NCBI GenBank assembly: GCA_049115715.1
Contig: JAGDZQ010000009.1
Location: 1-64,000 of the forward strand
From: JAMZMI01 sp049115715
GTDB taxonomy: Bacteria; Bacteroidota; Bacteroidia; Cytophagales; Cyclobacteriaceae
DNA length: 64,000 nucleotides
Direction of reading: 5' to 3'
The notes below the pieces were generated by a model that searched no databases, was not told where the DNA came from, and was given only the letters and a program-made list of their open reading frames with translations. A program made the translations under genes and the position numbers. Each line of letters begins with the position of its first letter. The first letter of the stretch is position 1. This document shows positions 17,572-25,577 of the stretch, in pieces.

Positions 17572-19098
17572 ATGCGCATCACCTCAATCATTCTATTTCT
17601 AATTCCATTCATATCAATAGCTCAACTTGTCCAAATCGACAAAAGTGAAATTTACGATGATACGGATTTACCAAGAATTGACATCACAATAGCAGCAACT
17701 GATCTCGACTTTATCTTGAATCCTGATAACGCTCAAAGTAATGAGGAGTTTTCCGCCACGTTCAATTTTGATTCTGATCAATTGACTGCAACTGAAGAAA
17801 ATATCGGATTTCGCCTAAGAGGAAATACTTCCAGAAGTTCAGAAAAGAAGTCTTTCAAGGTTTCTTTCAATTCTTTCGAAAAGGGAAGGGATCTGAAAGG
17901 TTTTGAAAAATTGAATCTAAACGGCGAGCACAACGACCCTACGATGATAAGATCCAAACTTTGCTGGGATATAATGAATGATCTGGGAGTTCCTTCATCT
18001 GAATCCAATCACGTTGAGCTTTACATCAATGGGGAGTACTATGGTCTTTACTCAAATATTGAGCATATAGACGAAGAATTCATAGAAAGAAGATTCGATA
18101 ATAAGGATGGGAATCTCTATAAATGTCTCTGGCCAGCTGATTTGAAGTACAAAGGATCTAATAGCGATGACTACAAGGAAGAGTTTTCTGGAAGAAGGGC
18201 CTACGAGCTAAAGATTAATGAAGATTTGGATGATTATACAGGGCTTGCAAACTTCATCAGTGTATTGAATCAAACTCCTGTATCTGAATTCGAGGAAGAA
18301 ATAGAAAAAGTTTTTGATGTCAATAGTTACTTGAAAGCACTGGCGGTAGAAGTTTTGGTTGCTCACTGGGACAACCACGGAATAAATCAAAACAATTTTT
18401 ATTTATACGATAATCCAGCAGATGGCAAATTCTACTACATCCCGTTTGACTTAGATAATACGCTGGGGATTGATTTTTTTAATGAGGATTGGGCAGAGTG
18501 GGATATTTACAAATGGTACAATGATCAGCGCCCACTGCCTCGGAAAATTCTCCAAATAAGTAAATACAGGGAAGAGTTCACCCGAATTATCGATGGCTTA
18601 TTAAAAAATCAATTCTTGCCTGAAAATATGAACGAAAAAATTGATGCTTTGAAAAACATGATTCAGGATGCAGCAGAAAGAGATGAATTCCGGACTTTGG
18701 ATTATGGATTTACAATAAATGAATTCAATACAAGTTTTTCGGATGCTTTAAACTATTCGCATACCCGATACGGTCTAAAAGCATTTATTAGCAGGAGACA
18801 TGAAACGGCCATCGCACAATTGGATGAGGTAGTTCTCTTATCAAGGGGTGATGATCGCTTAGAAGTGAAGATTTATCCAAACCCTACATACCAAAGCATC
18901 AATATTAATTTCCAAACTACGAGCACCAAAAATGAAGTGCAAATTCATTCGCTGGATGGGAAATTGGTCTGGCACGGTGTTTTTGATCGATCATTTGCAA
19001 AAATTGACCATCATCTTGCGAATGGCACCTACATTATTAATGTGGTAGATCTTGAAGATAAGAAACGTTTCGCACGTAAAATTCAGGTCGTGAACTAA
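17572..19098 (+). CDS. CotH kinase family protein with T9SS C-terminal sorting domain
   Basis: A 508-aa secreted protein with a signal peptide at about 1-17. Residues 35-400 form a CotH domain, an atypical protein-kinase fold: RLRGNTSR (about 81-88), a Lys-rich KKSFKVSF, AHWDNHGINQNNFYLYDN with candidate catalytic Asp267, and YYIPFDLDNTLG with metal-binding Asp293/Asp295. Residues 432-508 are a type IX secretion A-type sorting domain (VKIYPNPT...GKLVWHG...LANGTYIINVVD...FARKIQVV). It should cross the outer membrane by the Por/T9SS machinery. CotH proteins phosphorylate spore-coat or surface proteins in other bacteria; the target here is unknown. Confidence 0.9.
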   Translation: MRITSIILFLIPFISIAQLVQIDKSEIYDDTDLPRIDITIAATDLDFILNPDNAQSNEEFSATFNFDSDQLTATEENIGFRLRGNTSRSSEKKSFKVSFNSFEKGRDLKGFEKLNLNGEHNDPTMIRSKLCWDIMNDLGVPSSESNHVELYINGEYYGLYSNIEHIDEEFIERRFDNKDGNLYKCLWPADLKYKGSNSDDYKEEFSGRRAYELKINEDLDDYTGLANFISVLNQTPVSEFEEEIEKVFDVNSYLKALAVEVLVAHWDNHGINQNNFYLYDNPADGKFYYIPFDLDNTLGIDFFNEDWAEWDIYKWYNDQRPLPRKILQISKYREEFTRIIDGLLKNQFLPENMNEKIDALKNMIQDAAERDEFRTLDYGFTINEFNTSFSDALNYSHTRYGLKAFISRRHETAIAQLDEVVLLSRGDDRLEVKIYPNPTYQSININFQTTSTKNEVQIHSLDGKLVWHGVFDRSFAKIDHHLANGTYIINVVDLEDKKRFARKIQVVN

Positions 19099-19101
19099 AA
19101 C

Positions 19102-19136
19102 AAAAAAGGCTGCTTCGAGAGAAGCAACCTTTTTTT
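19102..19136 (+). terminator. Rho-independent terminator
   Basis: A-run plus GG-c-TGCTTC, loop GAGA, GAAGCA-a-CC plus a seven-T run. It starts a few bases after the CotH stop. The A-tract on the 5' side makes it usable for the convergent siroheme operon as well. Confidence 0.88.
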
Positions 19137-19197
19137 CGTCATTAACCTAACCATCAACCTAACAACAATGACACTGCTAGTTGGAAAATGGTTGCAA

Positions 19198-19797
19198 TCA
19201 CTTATCCTTCAATACTGAAGTGATCTTGTTGAGTTCTTTGATTTTCTCCTGAAAATCCCCTTTGAGTTGATCACGAATGGATTTAAGATTTGCTAATAGT
19301 TCATCCGTTTCTTCAGGCAGTGTTTCTTCTAGAATTTCTCTGAATCGCTTGGCAAAAGTCGGAGATTGTCCATTGGTGCTAATTCCCACCTTAAGGTTTC
19401 CTTTCTTGACTGTTGAGCCCAGATAGAAGTCGCAGAGTGGAGGTGTATCAGCCACATTCATAAGCAAATGACGCTTCTCTGCCATTCTTTTGATTCGCTT
19501 ATGAAGTTCTGGTTGATCTGTTGCGAGAATCGCCATATCTACCCCACGCAAGTCCCATCGCTTAAATTTCCTTTCCTTTAAAACAAGATTAGGAGTACTT
19601 GGTAATAAGTCTTTAATTTCTTGTCTGATTTCGGGAGCGATCAGAATCACTCTCGCATCAGTGTCGTTTTTAAGTAGAGCTTCAAGTTTTTCCAAGCCGA
19701 CATTCCCTCCTCCTACAATCAAAGTTTGAATTTGATTCAGTTTAAGAAAAACGGGGAAAAGTGGATTACCGGAAGACTTCTTATTTAAGTCAGACAT
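19198..19797 (-). CDS. Precorrin-2 dehydrogenase / sirohydrochlorin ferrochelatase
   Basis: A 199-aa Met8/CysG-N-type enzyme that oxidises precorrin-2 with NAD and may insert iron to make siroheme. The Rossmann motif is LIVGGGNVGLEKLEALL near the N-terminus; other family features are ILATDQPELHKRI, NVADTPPLCDFYLGSTVKKGNLKVGISTNGQSPTFAKRFRE. The typical CysG C-terminal methyltransferase is absent because it is encoded separately by the preceding gene. It is last in the metZ-sulfite reductase-cobA-this gene unit, 3 bp after cobA. Confidence 0.92.
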   Translation of the reverse strand: MSDLNKKSSGNPLFPVFLKLNQIQTLIVGGGNVGLEKLEALLKNDTDARVILIAPEIRQEIKDLLPSTPNLVLKERKFKRWDLRGVDMAILATDQPELHKRIKRMAEKRHLLMNVADTPPLCDFYLGSTVKKGNLKVGISTNGQSPTFAKRFREILEETLPEETDELLANLKSIRDQLKGDFQEKIKELNKITSVLKDK

Positions 19798-19800
19798 TAA

Positions 19801-20547
19801 TTATTCTTCAAATGGTTGGATGGTGTGCGCCTTAGCAGCTCCTTCTCCAAAGATCAGCAATGTAGGAGCTTCTGGCTTTTCTCTGTTATAAATATCTACA
19901 ATAGTATCTACTGTACCTGTGAAGACACTCCCTGTAGTCAAAGATCCATTGGAAATAACCGCCACCGGTAACGCTCCTCGTCCTTCCTGCTTATATGCAT
20001 CTACTATCAAATCCAATTTCCTTGATCCCATAAAAAAGATCGTGGAAGCGCTGTATTTGGCAGCATTTGAAACCTCTTCACTTAGCTCCCCTTCCGCTGT
20101 TGTTGCAGTCACCGCTCTAAAACTCTGATTGATCCCTCGAGTAGTAAGTGGAATCCCGTAATATCCCGGCAACATGATACTACTTATACCAATAACAACA
20201 GAGGAGCTAATTCCAAATTTTTCTGCATAGGCGATCTCTTCAAGGCCTCTTGCAAAAACAAATGGATCTCCACCTTTAAGTCGCACCACGTGTTGACCGT
20301 CTCCAACCAACGCATGTTTTACGATCAGTTCATTGATTTCTTTTTGAGTAACGCTGTACTTGCCGGCACGCTTACCTACAAAAACCAGCTCAGCACCCTC
20401 TGCATGACTCAGCATGTCTGGGTGCACAAGCGCATCGTACAAAACTACATCAGCTACCCGAAGTGCCTTAACACCTTTAAGTGTGATTAAATCAGGATCT
20501 CCGGGCCCTGCCCCTACCAACGTTAGGCGTGCAGATTGAGCCATCAA
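19801..20547 (-). CDS. cobA: Uroporphyrinogen-III C-methyltransferase
   Basis: A 248-aa SAM-dependent tetrapyrrole methylase that makes precorrin-2, the first step of siroheme synthesis from uroporphyrinogen III. Motifs: LVGAGPGDPDLITLKGVKAL, VLYDALVHPDML, HVVRLKGGDPFVFARGLEE and the later PLTTRGINQSFRAVTATT. Length is normal for a stand-alone SUMT. It begins one base after the sulfite reductase stop and serves that enzyme's cofactor supply. Confidence 0.94.
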   Translation of the reverse strand: MMAQSARLTLVGAGPGDPDLITLKGVKALRVADVVLYDALVHPDMLSHAEGAELVFVGKRAGKYSVTQKEINELIVKHALVGDGQHVVRLKGGDPFVFARGLEEIAYAEKFGISSSVVIGISSIMLPGYYGIPLTTRGINQSFRAVTATTAEGELSEEVSNAAKYSASTIFFMGSRKLDLIVDAYKQEGRGALPVAVISNGSLTTGSVFTGTVDTIVDIYNREKPEAPTLLIFGEGAAKAHTIQPFEE

Positions 20548-22671
20548 TTAAGCCTTGTAAAAACTGTTTACAACGAGTTTTTCGTCGCTTTCAGCATTAC
20601 GAAGCGATACGATCTGATCACACACTTCTTTAGCTTGCTCGTAATATTCTCTGGCAAATGCCTCAGAAGGTTCATGCTTATTGATTTGCATGATAATCTC
20701 ATTGAACGAGTTGCTAAGGGTTATCAGTCCTTGATTTTGGATTTTCTCCTCAAAGTCATTGATAATCCCTGAGTGCGTATTACATTGAACATCCTTGCTT
20801 AGCAAAATTGCCTTTGCACCAATCACTAAAGCATTGTAAGTATAGTAAATCGCACTTGGCCAGTTACCTTCATCTAACGACTGTTGAGCTGAGGCGTATC
20901 TATCTTGAGCATCTCCCAAGATTGTTCCTACAAGGTCAAGCATCACACCGGCACATTCTCCTACTCCAATCTCAGGTATGAAGTCTGCTTCTTTGCCCCA
21001 ATCTTGAAATCCTTCATCATCTAAGGTGACAAGGTCAGCCAATGGCTTAAGCAGATCATAGAAGTAAATCTTACCCTGTCTTCTTACATAGGCGTTGAAA
21101 TACTCTGTTTCTTCTGCCTTTTCGTCATAATCCTTTAACAACCACCTAACGGCTTCTGGTATTCTCTTAGTAGGTAGCTTGATCACTTTATCAGCAATGA
21201 AACCTTTACCATCTGGATCAACTCCTCCTCCAAGCACTACCTGCTGTGCAGGACAAACCTTATTTCCAAACTTGATACTGCTACCATGAAAACCAATATT
21301 GGCAATCATGTGCTGACCGCAAGAGTTCATGCAGCCGCTAATTTTAATTTTGATCAGGGATTCATCAATCAAATGAGGGTATTCCTCTCTGATCATTTTC
21401 TCCAATACGAGACTTAAGTCTGTACTGTTAGTTACCCCAAGATTACATGTGTCTGTTCCAGGGCAAGCTGTAACATCTGCCAAAGTATCAAAACCAGCAT
21501 CCGAAAGATCAATTTTATTCAACTCTTCGTAAACACCCTTAATGTCTCCTGGCTTAATATTTCTAAAAAGCAATCCTTGATTTACTGTTATTCTAATATC
21601 GTCTGCGGCATATTTATCTACAATGGCTGCTAAGTCATATGCAGTTTTTGGTTTGATGTCGCCAAGAGGAATTTTAACTTTTACAGCATACAATCCTTTC
21701 TGCTTCTGCTCGAATACGTTGGTTCCTGCCCATGTCAGGAAATCAGCGTCTTTCTCTCCTTCAAAAACTTTGGACAAATCTCCTGTAGAAGGTGTAGAAT
21801 CTGATTCTTCTTCCGCCTCAATAGGGAAAGATTGGTATGGTAAAGCTTTTCTTTCTTCTTCTACTAATTTCATGAACCCATCAAGACCAAAACCTTTCTT
21901 CGGCTCAATCAAGAACTTTAATCTTGCCTTGTGTCTTCTCTCTCTTTCTCCATATCTATCAAATACCCGCAAGCTTGCCTCCATAAATGGAATTAGTTGA
22001 TCGACAGGTAAGAAATCATAAGCCAACTGAGCCATAAAAGCTTGAGCTCCCAAACCTCCTCCAAGAAGAACTTTAAAACCTCTTTGGCCATCTTTGATTG
22101 CTGGAATCAAGCCAAAGTCATGGATGTATGTGAAGGCAGCATCTTGCTCGCTCGACGAAAAAGCGATCTTGATTTTTCTTCCCATATCCTGACAGATTGG
22201 GTTTCTTAGGAAATACTTGAAAGTAGCTTCCACATATGGAACGACATCAAACGGCTCTTCCGGGTCGATTCCAGCAAATGGAGATGCTGTGATATTTCTT
22301 ACTGTATTTCCACAAGCTTCTCGAGAGGTCATTCCGGCTACTTCCAAAGCTTCATAAACTTTGGGACTGTCATCTACCTTCACGTAGTGAAGCTGTATGT
22401 TTTGTCTAGTCGTTAAATGAAGATTACTGCTTCCGTATTGAACAGAAAGATCCGCGACTACTCGCAATTGATCAGCTGTGATTTTACCATAAGGCAACTT
22501 CAACCTGTACATATGAACTCCAAGCTGCCTTTGTCCATAAACCCCTCTTGTGAGTCGGAAAGCCTTAAAACGGTCTTCATCCATCTGACCATTTTTGAAC
22601 TTCTCGATTTTGCCGAGCAATTCATCTACGTCTGCTTGTGCCTCTTTGGTAATTTCCTTAGTTAAGCTCAT
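20548..22671 (-). CDS. Siroheme-dependent nitrite/sulfite reductase with C-terminal HEPN-like domain
   Basis: A 707-aa enzyme. Two ferredoxin-like half domains (about 35-130 and 315-385) and two siroheme/4Fe-4S domains are visible. The cluster ligands are Cys403 and Cys409 in TACPGTDTC and Cys447 and Cys451 in SGCMNSC. Linkage to cobA, siroheme synthase and metZ favours sulfite rather than nitrite as substrate. Residues about 585-690 are an all-helical extension (DRYASAQQSLDEGNWPSAIYY...REYYEQAKEVCDQI) resembling a HEPN domain, absent from plain CysI/Sir. The Arg-x4-6-His RNase motif of toxic HEPNs is not evident, so a structural role is likely. Confidence 0.9.
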   Translation of the reverse strand: MSLTKEITKEAQADVDELLGKIEKFKNGQMDEDRFKAFRLTRGVYGQRQLGVHMYRLKLPYGKITADQLRVVADLSVQYGSSNLHLTTRQNIQLHYVKVDDSPKVYEALEVAGMTSREACGNTVRNITASPFAGIDPEEPFDVVPYVEATFKYFLRNPICQDMGRKIKIAFSSSEQDAAFTYIHDFGLIPAIKDGQRGFKVLLGGGLGAQAFMAQLAYDFLPVDQLIPFMEASLRVFDRYGERERRHKARLKFLIEPKKGFGLDGFMKLVEEERKALPYQSFPIEAEEESDSTPSTGDLSKVFEGEKDADFLTWAGTNVFEQKQKGLYAVKVKIPLGDIKPKTAYDLAAIVDKYAADDIRITVNQGLLFRNIKPGDIKGVYEELNKIDLSDAGFDTLADVTACPGTDTCNLGVTNSTDLSLVLEKMIREEYPHLIDESLIKIKISGCMNSCGQHMIANIGFHGSSIKFGNKVCPAQQVVLGGGVDPDGKGFIADKVIKLPTKRIPEAVRWLLKDYDEKAEETEYFNAYVRRQGKIYFYDLLKPLADLVTLDDEGFQDWGKEADFIPEIGVGECAGVMLDLVGTILGDAQDRYASAQQSLDEGNWPSAIYYTYNALVIGAKAILLSKDVQCNTHSGIINDFEEKIQNQGLITLSNSFNEIIMQINKHEPSEAFAREYYEQAKEVCDQIVSLRNAESDEKLVVNSFYKA

Positions 22672-22700
22672 TTCTTCGTCTATTGCGTTTCGTCTTTTAT

Positions 22701-23888
22701 TTAAATGCTAATTTCTTCTTCAATTTTACTTGCTTCGAGCGCTTGCTCTATATCCGATATGATATCATCAATATTTTCTAGCCCTACAGATATCCGGATA
22801 AGTCCAGATGCGATACCTACAGAGTCCCTTTCTTCTTCTGTCAATTTACTATGAGTAGTAGATGCAGGATGCGTGGCTGTAGACCTGGCATCTCCAAGAT
22901 TGGGAGTTAGACTCAACATCTTAAGCCCGTTCAAAAAACCAATCCCTCTTTCCAATCCTCCTTTTACAATAAAGGTCACTACGCCTCCCCCCTTTTTCAT
23001 CTGCTTTTTTGCAATCTCATATTGAGGATGCGATTCTAGAAACGGATATTTGACCTGTTCGAGTTCCGTATTTGATGATAAATATTCTGCCAACTTCAAG
23101 GCATTGTCGCAGTGGCGATCCATTCGCACTGCTAAAGTCTCCAAACTCTTGCTCAAAAGCCATGCATTGAACGGAGACATGCTTGGTCCTGTGTGTCTTG
23201 CAAAAAATCTTATTTCTTCAATCAAATCCTTTTTTCCAAGAATGGCTCCACCTAATGTCCTCCCCTGACCGTCGATAAACTTGGTTGCTGAATGTGTAAC
23301 AATATGAGCTCCGAAATCCGCTGGATTTTGCAGGTATGGAGTAGCAAAGCAATTGTCAACGTTTAATATCAAATTGTGCTTCTCTGCTAGTTTTCCCAAG
23401 TACTCAAGATCGACCAAATCCAATCCAGGATTAGAAGGTGTTTCCACAAAAATCATTTTGGTATTTGGCTGAATTAGCGCTTCGCACTGTTCAGGAGTAT
23501 GAAGGTCAAAATAGGAGCTCTCAATTCCCCATTTAGGAAAAACTTTGGTGAAAAGCTGGTGCGTAGAACCGAAAATAGCTCTGGAAGAAATAATATGATC
23601 ACCAGACTCTAAGAGTGCCGCAATGCTTGTAAACATTGCGGACATGCCCGTCGCGACGGAAACACCATCTTCCGTGTGTTCCATCTGGCAGAGCTTCGTG
23701 ATGAATTCATCTGTATTTGGATTTGAATACCTGGAATAGATGTTTCCTGGTATCTCATCGTTAAACATTGCTCTGGCTTCCTCTGCACTATTGAAAGTAA
23801 AGCTACTCGTTAGATATAAAGGAACTGAATGCTCTCTTTGATTAGCATTGTCAACTTGGGTACGTATGGCTTCTGTCTCGAAATTCAT
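22701..23888 (-). CDS. metZ: O-succinylhomoserine sulfhydrylase
   Basis: A 395-aa Cys/Met-metabolism PLP enzyme; it would condense activated homoserine with sulfide to homocysteine. The PLP lysine is Lys203 in HSATKFIDGQGR, and the cofactor Asp is in LNVDNCFATPYLQ. FIDGQGR(T)LGGA is the MetZ-type pattern; MetB-like cystathionine synthase is an alternative reading. It is first in the operon, 29 bp ahead of sulfite reductase, and is preceded by a SAM-I riboswitch. Confidence 0.9.
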   Translation of the reverse strand: MNFETEAIRTQVDNANQREHSVPLYLTSSFTFNSAEEARAMFNDEIPGNIYSRYSNPNTDEFITKLCQMEHTEDGVSVATGMSAMFTSIAALLESGDHIISSRAIFGSTHQLFTKVFPKWGIESSYFDLHTPEQCEALIQPNTKMIFVETPSNPGLDLVDLEYLGKLAEKHNLILNVDNCFATPYLQNPADFGAHIVTHSATKFIDGQGRTLGGAILGKKDLIEEIRFFARHTGPSMSPFNAWLLSKSLETLAVRMDRHCDNALKLAEYLSSNTELEQVKYPFLESHPQYEIAKKQMKKGGGVVTFIVKGGLERGIGFLNGLKMLSLTPNLGDARSTATHPASTTHSKLTEEERDSVGIASGLIRISVGLENIDDIISDIEQALEASKIEEEISI

Positions 23889-24019
23889 CTAAGAAAATAT
23901 TGAGTTAAAAATTCGATTACCGAATTAATCACACGAACAACAACCTCTTTTCAAATGAAAATTTGAACTAAGGACTTCTGAGGCATTAATGCTAAATGTT
24001 GAATTTGTTTTCATACAAT

Positions 24020-24141
24020 CAATTCATATTCTCCAAACGACATGTTTGGATCAGGATTTAGCACCGCAATTCAGAATTAGATATCTGAACAGGTTGCTAG
24101 CGCTTCTTCGAGCCTGTCTCTCCACGCTTCTTTATAAATCA
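24020..24141 (-). promoter_or_regulatory. SAM-I (S-box) riboswitch upstream of metZ
   Basis: Read on the minus strand, the S-box core is present in order. The P2/kink-turn stretch GTGGAGAGACAGGCTCGAAG (24106-24125) comes first, then GCAACC, a P3 hairpin TTCAGA/TCTGAA (24070-24089), the conserved GGTGCTAAATCCTG (24052-24065) and a P4 hairpin TCCAAAC/GTTTGGA (24032-24050). P1 closes with ATTTAT (24134-24139) against ATGAAT (24022-24027), with one G-U pair. The aptamer ends about 130 nt before the metZ start. A second hairpin, TTCAAAT-TTTC-ATTTGAA (23950-23967), lies in between without a T-run, suggesting translational rather than intrinsic-termination control (inference). Confidence 0.88.
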
Positions 24142-24534
24142 ATCAATCTTTATTGAATGAGGACACAAAAGTGACTCATAAGATTGAAACATCAAAATAT
24201 TATCAGATAAGAATAAAAATAATGTTTCTAATTATTTGGCTAATTGTCGTTCTTCTTAAGAAAGATTCTACCTGGACGTAATAAAAGATCGAATAGAGTA
24301 TTGGTGAAAACGATAGAATTCAATGTCTTTAAATCGTAGTGAAATACGAAAGATGGCATTTATAAGACAAGGAGATTGGGTGAGTTTATAATCCAACAAC
24401 TTTGGCACACCGAATGTATAATTTAGAAATGCCGCAATCAAAGTATATTTGTCTTCATCCAGCGGCCACTTTCGATTTCTTATCAATGGTATAATCGGTA
24501 AAAAGAAACACACTTGTTAAACTAAATTTTAGTT
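24142..24534. other. Gene-poor stretch between riboswitch and metallopeptidase gene
   Basis: This should contain the divergent promoters of the metZ operon and of the gene at 24535. A minus-strand frame of 81 codons (24268-24513) is open but has no recognisable family, poor composition and no signal; it may be chance or a gene remnant. No exact TAnnTTTG element was found for either direction. Confidence 0.4.
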
Positions 24535-25503
24535 ATGAAAAAGCTTCTGATTATAGTTTTCGTAGGATTACTTGTTTATCAAACCAAAGCACAAACTAAC
24601 TATCAAGACACAACTAAGTACTACTCTTTTGAGATCAACTATTGGTTTAATTTGCATCATTTTTTGTGGTTAGAGTCATTTATGAATGTCAATGCTGATA
24701 GCACAATTATAAAACAGAAACTATCCAATAAATCGCAAAAGAAGTTAAACGAAGCTATTGGTTATTATCAGGATAATTTGGCAGACTTAGATCTAAGAAC
24801 CAGTGATTACATGACTGAGTTTAAGCATTGGGTAACAAAACAAGATACTGAACCAGAAACGGTTCCTAATAAGTTTAAAGAGCATATGGATATCCTGAGA
24901 AATGTAAGTATCGAATACAAAACTCATTTTTGGCCTAGCCATAAAGCTATTTGCGTAAATACCCTGAAAGATAATATTGATTTGATAAGACAAACAGAAG
25001 ATCAATTCGTTGATAAAATCACTAAGCTTACAAGGCAATTTGAAAAATTGAGAGTTGACATCACATATGTTGGAAAAGCTACAAAAAGGAATCCACGTAA
25101 CCTACCCTATACATCAATCTTCCCAACACACGTAGTTATGAACGCCATTGGTGAAAACAGTGTAGCTGGCAATTGGATAGAGTTACTCTACCATGAATCA
25201 GCACACCATCTTATTCTTGGCAGCTCTTACTTCATAGGGGGTACAATAAAAGATTTAACAGAAACGACAAATACCAAAGCACCTAGACAATTGGGACATT
25301 CATTCTTATTCTACTTTACTGGTCAATTAACAAAGCAACTTTTAAATGAAGTGGGAATCCAATATGACTCTACATATATGGAGAGAAATAATGTCTTTTC
25401 TAGATATTTTCCTGCTCTTGATAAGCATCTGAAATCTTATATGAATCGTGAGATTACCTTGACCGAAGCTACAAGAAAAATTATAGCTGACTTAGATCAA
25501 TAA
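24535..25503 (+). CDS. Exported protein with HExxH zinc-protease motif
   Basis: A 322-aa protein with a signal peptide (residues 1-19, cleavage near TKA-Q). No named family is recognised, but residues 214-227 read WIELLYHESAHHLI, where His220-Glu221-Ser-Ala-His224 is a classic HExxH zinc-binding helix in a proper hydrophobic setting. Candidate third ligands are Glu243 and His255 in RQLGHSFLFYFTG. The 200 residues before it are helical and charged. A periplasmic or secreted metallopeptidase is inferred; the motif alone does not prove activity. Monocistronic and convergent with the PurF-like gene. Confidence 0.68.
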   Translation: MKKLLIIVFVGLLVYQTKAQTNYQDTTKYYSFEINYWFNLHHFLWLESFMNVNADSTIIKQKLSNKSQKKLNEAIGYYQDNLADLDLRTSDYMTEFKHWVTKQDTEPETVPNKFKEHMDILRNVSIEYKTHFWPSHKAICVNTLKDNIDLIRQTEDQFVDKITKLTRQFEKLRVDITYVGKATKRNPRNLPYTSIFPTHVVMNAIGENSVAGNWIELLYHESAHHLILGSSYFIGGTIKDLTETTNTKAPRQLGHSFLFYFTGQLTKQLLNEVGIQYDSTYMERNNVFSRYFPALDKHLKSYMNREITLTEATRKIIADLDQ

Positions 25504-25577
25504 TAGTGATCTTGAAACCCTTGATTAAAATAAACTGGGGTCACCGACTCACTCTACTATCATAGAATAGTATCTGT

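Noticed and set aside
24268..24513. 81-codon minus-strand frame between the riboswitch and the HExxH gene
   Set aside because: No signal, domain or codon-pattern support; kept only as a remark in the gap entry.
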